The position numbers and the translations under genes were made by a program. The notes beneath the pieces were generated by a model. It searched no databases and had not been told where the DNA came from. It saw nothing but the letters and a program-made list of their open reading frames with translations. A stretch of 64,000 bases of DNA. Origin: Lachnospiraceae bacterium GAM79 (lineage in GTDB: Bacteria; Bacillota; Clostridia; Lachnospirales; Lachnospiraceae). The stretch is taken from the NCBI GenBank assembly GCA_003584705.1, contig AP018536.1:3782001-3846000 (forward strand), read 5' to 3'. This document shows, piece by piece, positions 16,526 through 25,970 of the stretch (positions are counted from its first letter, which is position 1; the number at the start of each line of letters is the position of its first letter).

Positions 16526-17875
16526 TTACAATCTCTTCAGCAGTTCTTCTCTCTGTGCCTCATAACCGGGCTTGCCAAGCAGAGCGAACATATTCTTCTT
16601 GTAGCTCTCTACACCGGGCTGGTTGAAAGGATTTACACCCAGCAGGTATCCGCTGACACCACATGCGAACTCGAAGAAGTAGAACAGCTCGCCAAGATAG
16701 AACTCATTTACCTCGGGAACGGTTACCATGAAGTTGGGAACCTGACCGTCGGTATGTGCCAGAATGGTTCCGTTCATAGCGCTCTTATTGACGAAATCAA
16801 CGGTCTTGCCTGCCAGATAGTTCAGACCATCCAGATCTACAGGCTCCTCGCCGATCGTAAGCTCCTCTCTCGGAGTGTCGATATTGATCACGGTCTCGAA
16901 CATTACACGGGAACCGTCCTGAATGAACTGACCCATGGAATGCAGATCGGTGGTCAGGTCCACGCTTGCGGGAAACAGACCCTTGTTGTCCTTACCTTCG
17001 CTCTCACCGAACAGCTGCTTCCACCACTCACTTACATAGTGAACAGCGGGCTCATAGTTCGCCAGGATCTCGACACTCTTGCCCTTGCGCAGTAAGATGT
17101 TACGCAGAGCCGCATACTGTAAAGCATCGTTCTCTTCGAAATCATTCTCCAGGGCACGCTTTCTTCCGCTGGCTGCACCTTCCATCAGCTTGTCGATATC
17201 AGCACCACTGACAGCGATCGGTAACAGACCTACAGCGGTCAGTACGGAGAAACGTCCTCCTACATCATCGGGTACTACGAAGGTCTCGTAACCTTCCTCA
17301 TCGGACAGATGCTTTAAGCTTCCCTTCGCCTTATCGGTGGTAGCATAAATTCTCTCTGCCGCGCCCTTCTTGCCGTATTTAGCTTCCAGCTTCTCCTTGA
17401 ATACACGGAAAGCAATAGCGGGCTCTGTGGTGGTACCGGACTTGGAGATCATGTTGATGGAGAAATCTCTGTCGCCTACTACATCCATCAGGTGCTTCAG
17501 ATAGGTGGAGCTGATGGAGTTACCACAGAAGTAGATCTCCGGAGTCTTACGTACACTCTTATCCAGTACATTGTAGAAGCTGTGGCTTAAGAACTCGATA
17601 GCCGCTCTGGCTCCCAGATAAGAACCACCGATACCGATAACCAGCAGAACATCGGAATCACTCTGGATCTTCTTCGCTGCTGCCTTGATGCGGGCGAACT
17701 CTTCCTTATCGTAATCTACGGGAAGATCGATCCATCCCAGGAAATCATTGCCTGCGCCGGTCTTGGATACCAGGGTCTCCTTCGCATCCAGGGTAAGCTT
17801 CTTCATGTAACCGATCTCTTCTTCAGAAATAAAAGAGCCGGCCTTGGAATAATCAAATGTAACTTGTCTGCTCAT
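16526..17875 (-). CDS. pgi: Glucose-6-phosphate isomerase
   Basis: 449 residues from ATG preceded by AAGGAGGAGCATT. It interconverts glucose-6-phosphate and fructose-6-phosphate in glycolysis. Phosphate-binding and family signatures are visible: [27 protein letters not shown] (second SIS motif), [15 protein letters not shown] (PGI signature 1) and GCSGYLLG-like [21 protein letters not shown] near the end. Length matches the short bacterial form. It is monocistronic. Confidence 0.97.
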   Translation of the reverse strand: MSRQVTFDYSKAGSFISEEEIGYMKKLTLDAKETLVSKTGAGNDFLGWIDLPVDYDKEEFARIKAAAKKIQSDSDVLLVIGIGGSYLGARAAIEFLSHSFYNVLDKSVRKTPEIYFCGNSISSTYLKHLMDVVGDRDFSINMISKSGTTTEPAIAFRVFKEKLEAKYGKKGAAERIYATTDKAKGSLKHLSDEEGYETFVVPDDVGGRFSVLTAVGLLPIAVSGADIDKLMEGAASGRKRALENDFEENDALQYAALRNILLRKGKSVEILANYEPAVHYVSEWWKQLFGESEGKDNKGLFPASVDLTTDLHSMGQFIQDGSRVMFETVINIDTPREELTIGEEPVDLDGLNYLAGKTVDFVNKSAMNGTILAHTDGQVPNFMVTVPEVNEFYLGELFYFFEFACGVSGYLLGVNPFNQPGVESYKKNMFALLGKPGYEAQREELLKRL

Positions 17876-18033
17876 AATGCTCCTCCTTATATCTTGCAGA
17901 TATATCACGCATTCTTGCGTTACTTACTTAAAAAATCCGTTTTTATTTTAACAAAGTTACATCTCATTTTCAAGACATATCTATAGATCCGGGGAATGTT
18001 TTCTGAATTCTTTCGGACGTCTGACATTTTCCG

Positions 18034-18855
18034 CTATACTGTAAGTAATTCCTGAAGCAATGCCTGTAATTCTTCCTCCGTGACTCTGGCGGGATCCTCC
18101 GGTCTCTGCGGCAGCACTTTTTCTCCCGGCTTTTCATGTGCGGCATTTTCTACGGAAAATACTTCTCTGTCCAGACGATCTCCCGTTTCTTCCGGCTGCG
18201 CCATTCTGCTGCTGATCGGCATCAGTTCCACCGTCCGCCTGCCGGAAGCTCTCTGCTGTCGTCCTCTCGTTCTTCCGGCCGCACTGATCTCCTCCCCCAG
18301 GCTTCCCGGTCCGTAAAGTCTTTCATAATCCTGTTCCGTGACAGAGATCCGGCCCGACAGATGATTTTCCAGATAATCAATGAGGTTCGTCTTTAATATT
18401 CTGCGTTTTCCCTTGATATCCACCATGGCTGACAAGGAAAAATAAAGATACATTCCTAAGAAGCTTACTATATAAAAAGGCAGGATTTCCCCCAGCATCC
18501 TTCCGCCCATGATCCCCTTGCAGATCCCGACACCGGCAAACACAATGGAAAACAGCATGCACTGGCCGGACAAATGATACCAGGCATCAAAGGATAGGTG
18601 TCCAAACGCCAGCCGGTTGAGGAACTTGTCCACAAACACCGGAATGTTTGATACTCCACCATTTAACTGGTAACAATTTGCAAATTTTACTTTACACTGT
18701 TTCAACAGGCGGTTATTCGTCGTTGCCATATTATCTGTCTCTTTTATCATCGTATGGTAAAATCCTGCCAGAAGCAGACGCACCAGAATACTAAGTCCCA
18801 GAAATACCAGAATTCCGGTTGTGATCACTTTTTCTTCTTTGAAAATCGTAAACAT
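18034..18855 (-). CDS. Membrane protein of unknown function
   Basis: 273 residues. One hydrophobic helix lies near residues 12-33, and a pair of helices around 97-147 (LFSIVFAGVGICKGIMGG and ILPFYIVSFLGMYLYFSL). A basic cytoplasmic tail rich in Arg, Glu and Ser follows, ending in EEELQALLQELLTV. The central part includes a Cys pair (KQCKVKFANCYQ). RBS AGGAGCGCAGGTT precedes the ATG. I do not recognise the family. It stands alone between pgi and a divergent promoter. Confidence 0.6.
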   Translation of the reverse strand: MFTIFKEEKVITTGILVFLGLSILVRLLLAGFYHTMIKETDNMATTNNRLLKQCKVKFANCYQLNGGVSNIPVFVDKFLNRLAFGHLSFDAWYHLSGQCMLFSIVFAGVGICKGIMGGRMLGEILPFYIVSFLGMYLYFSLSAMVDIKGKRRILKTNLIDYLENHLSGRISVTEQDYERLYGPGSLGEEISAAGRTRGRQQRASGRRTVELMPISSRMAQPEETGDRLDREVFSVENAAHEKPGEKVLPQRPEDPARVTEEELQALLQELLTV

Positions 18856-19002
18856 AACCTGCGCTCCTTTCTATCGCTTCCTTAGAGTATAACGTATTAG
18901 AGGCTTGTTTTGTACGTTTTTTCATCGTCATTCTTCTACGTTGCCGAACAGAAAAAGTATTTCTTTTACATTTTTCGTGAAAAGAAAACCTTGTACATAT
19001 TG

Positions 19003-19031
19003 TTGTATAAATGCCGAAAATCTGCTATAAT
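19003..19031 (+). promoter_or_regulatory. Promoter of the TSCPD-murG-cutC unit
   Basis: TTGTAT (19003-19008), a 17-base spacer and TATAAT (19026-19031), about 40 bases ahead of the first start codon. Confidence 0.6.
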
Positions 19032-19071
19032 CACTCCTTAGAAATTCAGTTTGAAAAGGATGGTTTTACAT

Positions 19072-19314
19072 ATGATATACAAGACAAAAGGTACCTGTTC
19101 CACTTCGATCGATGTAGAATTAAAGGATGGTGTTATTGATTCCGTAAAATTCACCGGTGGATGCAACGGTAATCTGCAGGGAATCAGTGCTCTGGTAAAA
19201 GGAATGAAGCCGGAAGAAGCAATCAGCCGTCTCAAGGGGATCCGCTGCGGTTTCAAGCCTACCTCCTGTCCTGACCAGCTGGCTCATGCCCTGGAAGAAA
19301 TGATCGCACAGTAA
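19072..19314 (+). CDS. TSCPD domain protein (TIGR03905 family)
   Basis: 80 residues from ATG at MIYKTKGTCS; AAAGGA lies 12 bases upstream. The family name motif is visible as PTSCPDQLAHALEEMI. The N-terminus has GTCSTSI and the middle GGCNGNLQGISALVKGM. TSCPD domains also occur as a C-terminal appendage of class II ribonucleotide reductase, with conserved cysteines that may bind metal. The standalone form has no proven function. It is followed by murG after 25 bases. Confidence 0.88.
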   Translation: MIYKTKGTCSTSIDVELKDGVIDSVKFTGGCNGNLQGISALVKGMKPEEAISRLKGIRCGFKPTSCPDQLAHALEEMIAQ

Positions 19315-19339
19315 TCTCACCGACAAGAAGGATTTTATT

Positions 19340-20419
19340 ATGAAAAAAATCGTATTGACCGGCGGCGGAACTGCCGGACATGTAACCCCCAATATTGCTT
19401 TATTACCGGCGCTGCAGGCGGCCGGCTATGAAATTGCCTATGTGGGATCTTATGAAGGCATTGAGAAAAAGCTGATTGCAGATTTCAACATTCCTTACAC
19501 AGGCATTTCTACGGGCAAATTCCGCAGATACCTGGATCCGAAGAACTTCTCCGATCCGTTCCGTGTCATGAAGGGATTTGTGGAAGCGAGAAATTACCTG
19601 AAAAATTACCAGCCGGATGTAGTCTTCTCCAAGGGGGGCTTCGTAAGCGTCCCGGTCGTCCGCGCTGCAGCTTCCTTACATATTCCCTGTATCATCCACG
19701 AATCGGATATGACACCGGGACTGGCCAATAAGCTGTGCATTCCCGTGGCAGAAAAGGTATGCTGCAATTTCCCGGAGACTATGAAAAATATTCCTGCCGA
19801 CAAGGCTGTCCTCACCGGTTCTCCCATTCGTGCGGAGCTGGCACAGGGCAGCCGGCTGGCCGGACTGAACATGTGCGGCTTTACTGCCAATAAACCTGTC
19901 ATCATGGTCATTGGCGGAAGTCTGGGTGCAGCTAACGTGAACAAGGCTGTCCGCGATGCGTTGCCGAAGCTTCTGGAGGATTTCCAGGTAGTACATCTCT
20001 GCGGTAAGGACAAAATAGACAACCTGTTGTTAAATACACCCGGATATAAACAGTTTGAATATATCAAGGCGGAACTAAAGGATATTTTCGCCATGGCAGA
20101 CGTGGTGATTTCCCGTGCCGGAGCCAATGCCATCTGTGAACTTCTGGCGCTGAAAAAGCCCAACATTCTGATCCCCCTGCCTGCCGCCAGCAGCCGCGGA
20201 GACCAGCTGTTGAATGCCGCTTCCTTCGAAGCGCAGGGTTATTCCATTGTGCTGAATGAGGATGATATTACGACGAATCTGCTGGTGGATAAAGTACACG
20301 AGCTGTACTTCAACCGCCAGAATTATGTGGAAGCCATGAGCCGCAGCCACCAGATGGACGCCATCAACACAATCATGGTGCTGATCAATGAAGCCGCAAA
20401 CAAGAGTCATACGCAATAA
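19340..20419 (+). CDS. murG: UDP-GlcNAc:lipid I N-acetylglucosaminyltransferase (MurG)
   Basis: 359 residues. It makes lipid II at the inner face of the membrane by adding GlcNAc to lipid I. Typical features are the N-terminal glycine loop LTGGGTAGHVTPN, HESDMTPGLANKL, VIGGSLGAANVN and the donor-site segment VISRAGANAICELLALKKPNILIPLP. The length is normal. Unlike in many genomes it is not in the dcw cell-division cluster but sits between a TSCPD protein and cutC. This matches the extra, stand-alone MurG copies found in some Clostridia, so another murG may exist elsewhere. Confidence 0.93.
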   Translation: MKKIVLTGGGTAGHVTPNIALLPALQAAGYEIAYVGSYEGIEKKLIADFNIPYTGISTGKFRRYLDPKNFSDPFRVMKGFVEARNYLKNYQPDVVFSKGGFVSVPVVRAAASLHIPCIIHESDMTPGLANKLCIPVAEKVCCNFPETMKNIPADKAVLTGSPIRAELAQGSRLAGLNMCGFTANKPVIMVIGGSLGAANVNKAVRDALPKLLEDFQVVHLCGKDKIDNLLLNTPGYKQFEYIKAELKDIFAMADVVISRAGANAICELLALKKPNILIPLPAASSRGDQLLNAASFEAQGYSIVLNEDDITTNLLVDKVHELYFNRQNYVEAMSRSHQMDAINTIMVLINEAANKSHTQ

Positions 20420-20446
20420 TGTCATGTATTGATTGAGGGGATTATT

Positions 20447-21193
20447 TTGAAAGGATTATTGGAAATCTGCTGCGGCAGCTTCGAAGATGTGAAAACCGCC
20501 TGGCAAAATGGTGCTGACCGGGTAGAGCTTAACAGTGCACTGTATCTGGGTGGTCTCACACCTTCTACGGCCAATCTGATCTGTGCAAAAGAACAGTGCA
20601 GCATCCCTATTGTAACAATGGTCCGCCCAAGAGGAGGCGGATTCTGCTATTCACAGGATGAATACGAGACCATGCTCTTAGATGCCCGCATCCTTTTAGA
20701 GCACGGAGCTGACGGTATTGCTTTCGGCTTCCTGACAGAGGATCATGCCATCCATAGGAACCGGACACAGGAAATGATCGACCTCATCCATAGCGCCGGA
20801 AAAGAAGCTGTATTTCACCGGGCGTTTGATTGTATTGCACAACAGGAACGTGCAGTGGAAGCATTGATCTTACTTGGTGCGGACCGGATCCTCACCAGTG
20901 GTGGTGCACCCGATGTATGGTCGGGCAGAACGCAATTGCAAAAGCTGCAAAGCCAGTATGGTAAGGATATCACATTTTTAGCCGGAAGCGGCGTGAATGC
21001 ACAAAACGTAAACGCTCTGATGGAATATACGAGCATAGAGCAGGTTCATACATCCTGCAGAAGCTGGCAGCCGGATGCGACCGCCTCCCTGCAGGACGTG
21101 GACTTCTCTTATGATAGAAACCGAAAGAATGCATATGAAGCAGTAGATGCCGGGAAAGTGGCAGAGATGCGGGCAGCAATGCCTATATTGTAA
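20447..21193 (+). CDS. cutC: CutC family protein (copper homeostasis family)
   Basis: 248 residues from a TTG start, chosen because GAGGGG lies 6 bases upstream; an earlier TTG at 20429 has no RBS. The TIM-barrel CutC pattern is clear: LEICCGSFEDVKTAWQNGAD, RVELNSALYLGGLTPS, VTMVRPRGGGFCYS, FHRAFDC, ILTSGGAP and VHTSCR. The family was linked to copper tolerance but a general metal role is unproven. It follows murG closely and is convergent with the HAD gene. Confidence 0.93.
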   Translation: MKGLLEICCGSFEDVKTAWQNGADRVELNSALYLGGLTPSTANLICAKEQCSIPIVTMVRPRGGGFCYSQDEYETMLLDARILLEHGADGIAFGFLTEDHAIHRNRTQEMIDLIHSAGKEAVFHRAFDCIAQQERAVEALILLGADRILTSGGAPDVWSGRTQLQKLQSQYGKDITFLAGSGVNAQNVNALMEYTSIEQVHTSCRSWQPDATASLQDVDFSYDRNRKNAYEAVDAGKVAEMRAAMPIL

Positions 21194-21959
21194 TCAGCCC
21201 ATGTTCTAAGCAAAAATCGTAGACTCCGTCTTCTTCCACCGATCTGCACGTGCAGGTGGCGTGGGCTTTGATCTCATCCTTCGCATTCCCCATGGCCACA
21301 CCGGTGCCGACTGCTTCCAGCATCTCGATATCATTGAAGCCATCTCCAAAAGCGATGGCTTCCTCCTTTGTAAAGCCAAAATGCTGAAGTACCGCGCGCA
21401 CAGCGTTTCCCTTCCCACATTCCAGAGGAATGATATCAGCCGCTCTGTCCCACCACGCTGTAATCTGTGTATGGTGCGTACCATAGAGAATCCGCTCATA
21501 CTCTTCTTCCCGGCAGGCACACATCATCTGATAGATATCCTCACGAACCCGTTCATCGAATTGTTTATCGATTTTCAGCATCTCATTACCGAATCTGAAA
21601 TACTGCTCCAGATCCGGATCTGTACCGTTGGTGATGATAAAATGTTCGTTACTTATCGCTACCGCCCTATGCATGTCTTTCAGATTCTGAAGGATCTGAA
21701 GCTTGTCCATCCGATCAAGCGGGCACTTAAAAATAATCTCGTCTCCTACTGTTACATAAGAACCGTTAAAGGTCAGAAGAGCATCGAAATCAATCCCCGG
21801 AAAACGCGGCGCCGACAGATATCCTCTTCCGGTCGCCATACACAGCTTCACCCCATTCCGATGAAGAGAAATTAATGCATGCAGCGTCCGCTCACTTAAT
21901 TCTTTATGACCCATCTTCAAAAGTGTCCCATCGACATCAAAAAATGCAATTTTAATCAT
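21183..21959 (-). CDS. Cof-type HAD family hydrolase
   Basis: 258 residues, start at MIKIAFFD with GGAGG 8 bases upstream. HAD motifs: DVDGTLL with nucleophile Asp8 and acid/base Asp10, TGR in the second motif, and FGDGFNDIEML as the fourth. A type IIB cap lies in the middle. Expected to dephosphorylate sugar phosphates or flavin/cofactor phosphates. It starts about 21 bases after the GNAT gene on the same strand, so both are probably co-transcribed. The 3' end overlaps cutC by 11 bases tail to tail. Confidence 0.88.
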   Translation of the reverse strand: MIKIAFFDVDGTLLKMGHKELSERTLHALISLHRNGVKLCMATGRGYLSAPRFPGIDFDALLTFNGSYVTVGDEIIFKCPLDRMDKLQILQNLKDMHRAVAISNEHFIITNGTDPDLEQYFRFGNEMLKIDKQFDERVREDIYQMMCACREEEYERILYGTHHTQITAWWDRAADIIPLECGKGNAVRAVLQHFGFTKEEAIAFGDGFNDIEMLEAVGTGVAMGNAKDEIKAHATCTCRSVEEDGVYDFCLEHGLITI

Positions 21960-21979
21960 GCTTGCCACCTCCGTCCGGC

Positions 21980-22450
21980 TCACAGGATATATTCCATCTG
22001 CCGTTCTTTTGTCTTCATTCCCATCTTTTCATAAAAGTGCTCTGCCGAAGTGTTGCCTGCCCAGACGTTCAGGGTTACTTCATAGCAGCCCAGTTCTTTT
22101 GCCTGCTGTTTCACATATTCAAACAGGCTTTCCCCGATATGCTGCCCCCGTGTCTGCTTGTCAACGCAAAGGTCATCGATAAACAATGATTTGAAGGGGA
22201 CCATATTAGTGGAAAAGGGCTGCTCCCTGAGTTGGCAGAATGCATAGCCCATGCACAGATCGTCCTCGTCTACGGCAACATAGATAGGGTGATCCTCCTG
22301 TTGTAATAGCTCTGTCAGCTCGCAGGGGGTGTATTTCGTAGTACCCGGTATAAAAATATCCGGACGGATCTCTGCATGTATCTGTAATACCTGCCCCAAC
22401 AGTGCAAGAATTCTTGGAATGTCCTTTTTTTCTGCCTTGCGAATCTTCAT
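21980..22450 (-). CDS. GNAT family N-acetyltransferase
   Basis: 156 residues. Acetyl-CoA binding motif A is visible as FIDDLCVDKQTRGQHIGESLFEYVK (pattern Q/RxxGxG/A with RGQHIG), and motif B as LNVWAGNTSAEHFYEKMGM. It transfers acetyl from acetyl-CoA to an amine; the substrate is unknown. It is first in a two-gene unit with the HAD hydrolase. Confidence 0.88.
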   Translation of the reverse strand: MKIRKAEKKDIPRILALLGQVLQIHAEIRPDIFIPGTTKYTPCELTELLQQEDHPIYVAVDEDDLCMGYAFCQLREQPFSTNMVPFKSLFIDDLCVDKQTRGQHIGESLFEYVKQQAKELGCYEVTLNVWAGNTSAEHFYEKMGMKTKERQMEYIL

Positions 22451-22502
22451 TTCTATTTTGCTCCTTTATTCGACAAATCCCGTTTTATTACTTCTCCCGG
22501 TG

Positions 22503-23849
22503 TTATAACCCTTCCATATCTAGATTCACGATTAACTTTCCAATTTTCCGTTCTTTTAAAAGATAGCACATATAGATAGGAAGATATACCACGGCTCCCT
22601 CCTGTTCCATATTTGCTACCGATAAAACATATGCTTTCTCAATATGATAATCAGAAATTTTCATAAAGTTATCCAAGGATTTGTGTGCCTTGTAAGCTTT
22701 CCCGGATTTCACCTCAATGGGAACCACTTTCCCATCCATTTCGACCAAAACATCCAGTTCCCCTATATTTTTCTTTTTACAGAAATAAGGTTCCAAACCA
22801 TTGGCCATTAATTGCTGTGCCACAGCATTTTCAAAGTGAGCACCGTTATTTACTTCGCTGTTTTTATTGATCAGTTCCAGTTTGGTTTCCGCCGGATATG
22901 CACTGGTAAGCAAACCGATGTCATTGGAAAAAAGTCGGAACACATTACTGCTCTTGCTCGCTTTGAGAGGAATAACAGGAGCTTCCACGTTATACACCGG
23001 TAACGCAACTCCGGCATCTTTCAGCCATAAAAAGCTGTTTTCATATCTGTCAAACTTTAACTCTTTATTCAGCATTGTAAATACAAATTTTTTATTCTGT
23101 TTGTTCAATTCTGCCGGAATGATATCATAAATAGATATCAATTTCAGTTTTTTATCTTCACTCTCATGTTGAGAGAAATCCTCTTTATATAGCGCAACGA
23201 TATCCCGTTGTACCTTATCCACTTCCCGGATATCTTTTGTAGCAATATATATTTTTACCGCATCCGGCATGCCTCCGACAATTAGATAGATAAAAAACAG
23301 CGACAATAGCTTCTGATGTATGAATTCATCCACGGGCTGACATGTTTCAAATTTCGCTTTCAACATTTCCAAAGTTGTTTTTGACACATTATTTGCTATC
23401 ATGAATTCTTCAAAATCCATCGGATACATTCTCAAAACAGTTAAATATCCAACCGGAACCGACGTTATTCCCTTAAGCTCTACTCCTAATAAGGATCCGC
23501 TCATTACATATTTGAAGCTGCCTTCTTCTACAAGGAATTTTATTTTTGTCACTATTTCCGGACATTTCTGTATCTCATCAAAAAAGACGACCGTTTCCTG
23601 CGGCTTACAATCCTCCGGCATAATCATTTTTAATTTCACCAGAAACTCATTCGCACTCATTTTTACATTGAGATAATCCACCAAATCCGGCTGATCTATA
23701 AAATTAACTTCAAACTTACGATATCCGCTTTTGGCAATTTCCTCTCTTATCAGCCAGGTCTTTCCAATCTGTCTGGCGCCTGTTACCAATAATGCTTTAT
23801 CCGATCTTTTCAACCATTCTTCTATGATAATAGAGTCTTTTCTATACAT
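22503..23849 (-). CDS. AAA-14/DUF4143 family ATP-binding protein
   Basis: 448 residues. Walker A is GARQIGKT (residues 24-31) and Walker B VVFFDEIQKCP. A DUF4143-type C-terminal half ends in a PD-(D/E)xK-like nuclease fold: ENAVAQQLMANGLEPYFCKKKNIGELDVLVEMDGKVVPIEVKSGKAYKAHKSL, where ELDVLV and PIEVKSGK carry the expected acid and lysine. The family is common and variable in gut Bacillota and Bacteroidota, and its function is unsettled. The gene is single, with two direct repeats just upstream. Confidence 0.88.
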   Translation of the reverse strand: MYRKDSIIIEEWLKRSDKALLVTGARQIGKTWLIREEIAKSGYRKFEVNFIDQPDLVDYLNVKMSANEFLVKLKMIMPEDCKPQETVVFFDEIQKCPEIVTKIKFLVEEGSFKYVMSGSLLGVELKGITSVPVGYLTVLRMYPMDFEEFMIANNVSKTTLEMLKAKFETCQPVDEFIHQKLLSLFFIYLIVGGMPDAVKIYIATKDIREVDKVQRDIVALYKEDFSQHESEDKKLKLISIYDIIPAELNKQNKKFVFTMLNKELKFDRYENSFLWLKDAGVALPVYNVEAPVIPLKASKSSNVFRLFSNDIGLLTSAYPAETKLELINKNSEVNNGAHFENAVAQQLMANGLEPYFCKKKNIGELDVLVEMDGKVVPIEVKSGKAYKAHKSLDNFMKISDYHIEKAYVLSVANMEQEGAVVYLPIYMCYLLKERKIGKLIVNLDMEGL

Positions 23850-23880
23850 AAATTCCCTCCTCCCTTTTTAACAGTATCTC

Positions 23881-23934
23881 TTTTGCCCCGTTTTTTCAAT
23901 ATGATTTGTAATATTTTGCCCCGTTTTATTCAAT
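23881..23934 (-). promoter_or_regulatory. Pair of direct repeats upstream of the AAA-14 gene
   Basis: TTTTGCCCCGTTTTTTCAAT at 23881-23900 and TTTTGCCCCGTTTTATTCAA at 23914-23933, 33 bases apart (about three helical turns). They lie 30-85 bases before the start codon, where a regulator could bind. They may overlap the promoter. Confidence 0.55.
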
Positions 23935-24022
23935 TTACCATTCCAAAGGTATTTTTTTCTTTCTCGTCGAATTCTTTTTTCCATGCAAAAATAATTGTTG
24001 TATCATCCCTATAAACTGGAAT

Positions 24023-24187
24023 TTACTTGCTTTTCTTCTCTTTGCTGCGTCTCACTAATGCGATAAATAGTTCAATAACTCCGCCACATAGCCATATGAT
24101 ACCTAACGCAATATTTTCTGCCCAGAACCAAAACGGTGACATAACAATCCATGTAATCGCTAAAATAAAAATTCCCCTACTGCTCAT
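24023..24187 (-). CDS. Small membrane protein, 54 residues
   Basis: Starts at ATG 24187 with a strong RBS AGGAGG 7 bases upstream and ends at TAA. Two hydrophobic segments are visible (GIFILAITWIVMSPFWFW and IALGIIWLCGGVIELFIALV), followed by a basic tail RRSKEKKSK. I do not recognise a family. A comparable 48-residue protein lies at 42134-42280. It begins right after a copy of the recurring boundary motif (24195-24212). The flanking 24188-24328 contains no other gene. Confidence 0.65.
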   Translation of the reverse strand: MSSRGIFILAITWIVMSPFWFWAENIALGIIWLCGGVIELFIALVRRSKEKKSK

Positions 24188-24328
24188 GATTTTCCTCCTG
24201 AAACTTCGATTGTTGCTTACATTATACTTCGTCCATCTCTCTAAGGACAGTGGGATGTTGTGATGAAAGTGAGAGAGATCGCTTACCTGTCAGACAATTT
24301 ATCTTACTATATTTTTTGCACGATAAAT

Positions 24329-24931
24329 TTACTGATTTAATATCTCTGCAATCGTGTTTGGTGCATATTTATTGAGTTCATGTCCTGCATTTGGAACGAT
24401 GTGCAAAGTAGCTTGGGGTAGCAATTCTTTTAGCCTTTTAGAAGCCTTTAGATTGGCAGTATCCTTTTTGCCACACAAAATTGTTACTGGACAACGAATA
24501 TTATTTAATTGCAAAGTAAAATCCAATGACCGCATAGAGTGAGCCAATTTTATGGTGCTGCTTTTTGATAGTCCCATACTTTCAAAAACCTTGTTTGGCA
24601 TACAACGGAAGATAAGATTTTGAAAATCTATCAGTAAACTTGGAACTTTATATTGTGCGCCAATCAAAACCAGCGAATCCACTTTTTCCTCATGTCGAAT
24701 AGCAAAATCAATCGCAAGAAGCGCACCTAACGAAAGACCGCAGATACGAAGCGGCTCTTTTACTTCTGAATACCGCTGTTCTAAATCACCCAAAATCTGC
24801 GAATAGGATATTTCATCTTCTGTTGAAGAAAAAAGTTCTGGGCAATCGACATCAGAAATTGATAGTTGTTGGGCTACTTCTTTCCAGTCCTGTGCAGTTT
24901 GTCCCAACCCATGTAAAAAAACAGTTTTCAT
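24329..24931 (-). CDS. Alpha/beta hydrolase
   Basis: 200 residues from ATG with GGAGG 6 bases upstream; the longer frame to 25054 has no RBS. The fold is clear: oxyanion region FLHGLGQTAQDW, nucleophile elbow CGLSLGA with Ser67, acid region ILCGKKDTANLK and catalytic His in PNAGHELNKY. It is short for the family, as in compact esterases or thioesterases. The substrate is unknown. Confidence 0.85.
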   Translation of the reverse strand: MKTVFLHGLGQTAQDWKEVAQQLSISDVDCPELFSSTEDEISYSQILGDLEQRYSEVKEPLRICGLSLGALLAIDFAIRHEEKVDSLVLIGAQYKVPSLLIDFQNLIFRCMPNKVFESMGLSKSSTIKLAHSMRSLDFTLQLNNIRCPVTILCGKKDTANLKASKRLKELLPQATLHIVPNAGHELNKYAPNTIAEILNQ

Positions 24932-25029
24932 TAAACGCCTCCTAAGCTCAAGATAACCATCAATGCACAAACAAACTTGAAGTTGCGCGTTTCTACAAGC
25001 GGTGCATAAATGCAATGAATTGGCTGATG

Positions 25030-25125
25030 GGAGCTTGCTCACATTCGGACACATTCATTTGCATTTATATAGCGCGCCAGCGCGACATGAGCATGAAGCG
25101 TAGCGAAATGCGAATGACACTGCTT
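25030..25125. repeat. Structured intergenic repeat R4 with GAAGCG-N-AGCG core
   Basis: An outer imperfect pairing (CATTTGCATTT with AAATGCGAATG) encloses GCGCGCCAGCGCG and CATGAGCATG hairpins. The core GAAGCGTAGCGA at 25095-25106 is shared with repeats at 38.65, 49.0 and 61.2 kb. It lies between two minus-strand genes and holds no credible gene. Confidence 0.5.
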
Positions 25126-25160
25126 GGATAAGCAAAAATTTTATTGCTTACAAACAGACA

Positions 25161-25550
25161 TTATCTTGCATATAAAATATGTAAATCTCCGTCAACAAAT
25201 CCAATGCCTATTGCTTGATATTCTTTTAATTTTCCAGCATATTTTCCAGAAGAAAGGTATTCATTCACTAAACCAATAAAAAAGGTTTCCACTAATTTCC
25301 AATCACTTTCACACTCTATTACGAAAGGATGATCTCTTGTAGTAAAGACTTCATCACAAGCCCAATCATCATTATCCTTATCGAATGAAAATGTGCCGAC
25401 CAATTCAACAGACCATTTATTATCTGTATCTTCATATAAATTAAAGTTAATTGCTTTTATTTCACTATTCAATTCATTCTTCAAAATTAAATCTAACCAT
25501 TCAAAGAAATCTTTGGTTTTATTCAGTTTTAACCTTTCAAGTAATCCCAT
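25161..25550 (-). CDS. Hypothetical protein, copy 1 of a duplicated 129-residue gene
   Basis: 129 residues from ATG at MGLLERLKLN, with GGAGGGTG 6 bases upstream. An acidic, soluble protein (FNLYEDTDNKWSVELVGTF, CDEVFTTRDHPFVIECESDW). I do not recognise the family. Its size and acidity resemble the immunity proteins of contact toxins, but that is only a guess. A nearly identical copy lies at 44942-45331: about six residue changes, for example E6D, A69T, H77Q, K87E, G93S and H125Q, counted approximately. The similarity extends through the upstream RBS and 22 bases downstream, then stops. Confidence 0.7.
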   Translation of the reverse strand: MGLLERLKLNKTKDFFEWLDLILKNELNSEIKAINFNLYEDTDNKWSVELVGTFSFDKDNDDWACDEVFTTRDHPFVIECESDWKLVETFFIGLVNEYLSSGKYAGKLKEYQAIGIGFVDGDLHILYAR

Positions 25551-25601
25551 AACTTCACCCTCCACAAACTTCGATTTCTCAGTTTCAAAAACTGGAAGTT
25601 G

Positions 25602-25949
25602 TTAGTTGTTTGGAATCACTTCTCCATTTTCATCTAAAAGATAGATTGCATAAACCGTTCCTATCTGCAATGGATCACTTTCCATTACATCACCATTAAA
25701 TACAACACGGATATTATCATCTACATTCAATTCTGGTGCTCCTCCTGCTGATACTACATCTTTTGTAACAGAAAATTCCTCATCAACAGAAATCCCACTA
25801 TTAAATGCTTCTATACACCTAACATCAACATATTCTTTATTTACTTCCAAAACTTTTGCATTAAAATATGCTTGTTCTGCTTCATTTTTACATCCAGACA
25901 ACGCTACTATACAGCCCAATACTGCTAAAATAGATAACCACCTTTTCAT
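25602..25949 (-). CDS. Small lipoprotein of unknown function
   Basis: 115 residues from ATG at MKRWLSILAV with GAGGTGTTGAGT upstream. Lipoprotein signal with lipobox ALSGC. The mature part is a small beta-rich domain (AKVLEVNKEYVDVRCIEAF ... DDNIRVVFNGDVMESD ... GTVYAIYLLDENG) that resembles OB-like or DUF3221-like export domains. It should be anchored on the outer face of the membrane. The start sits 22 bases from the left end of the integrative element. Confidence 0.7.
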   Translation of the reverse strand: MKRWLSILAVLGCIVALSGCKNEAEQAYFNAKVLEVNKEYVDVRCIEAFNSGISVDEEFSVTKDVVSAGGAPELNVDDNIRVVFNGDVMESDPLQIGTVYAIYLLDENGEVIPNN

Positions 25950-25970
25950 ACTCAACACCTCTTTAAATCC

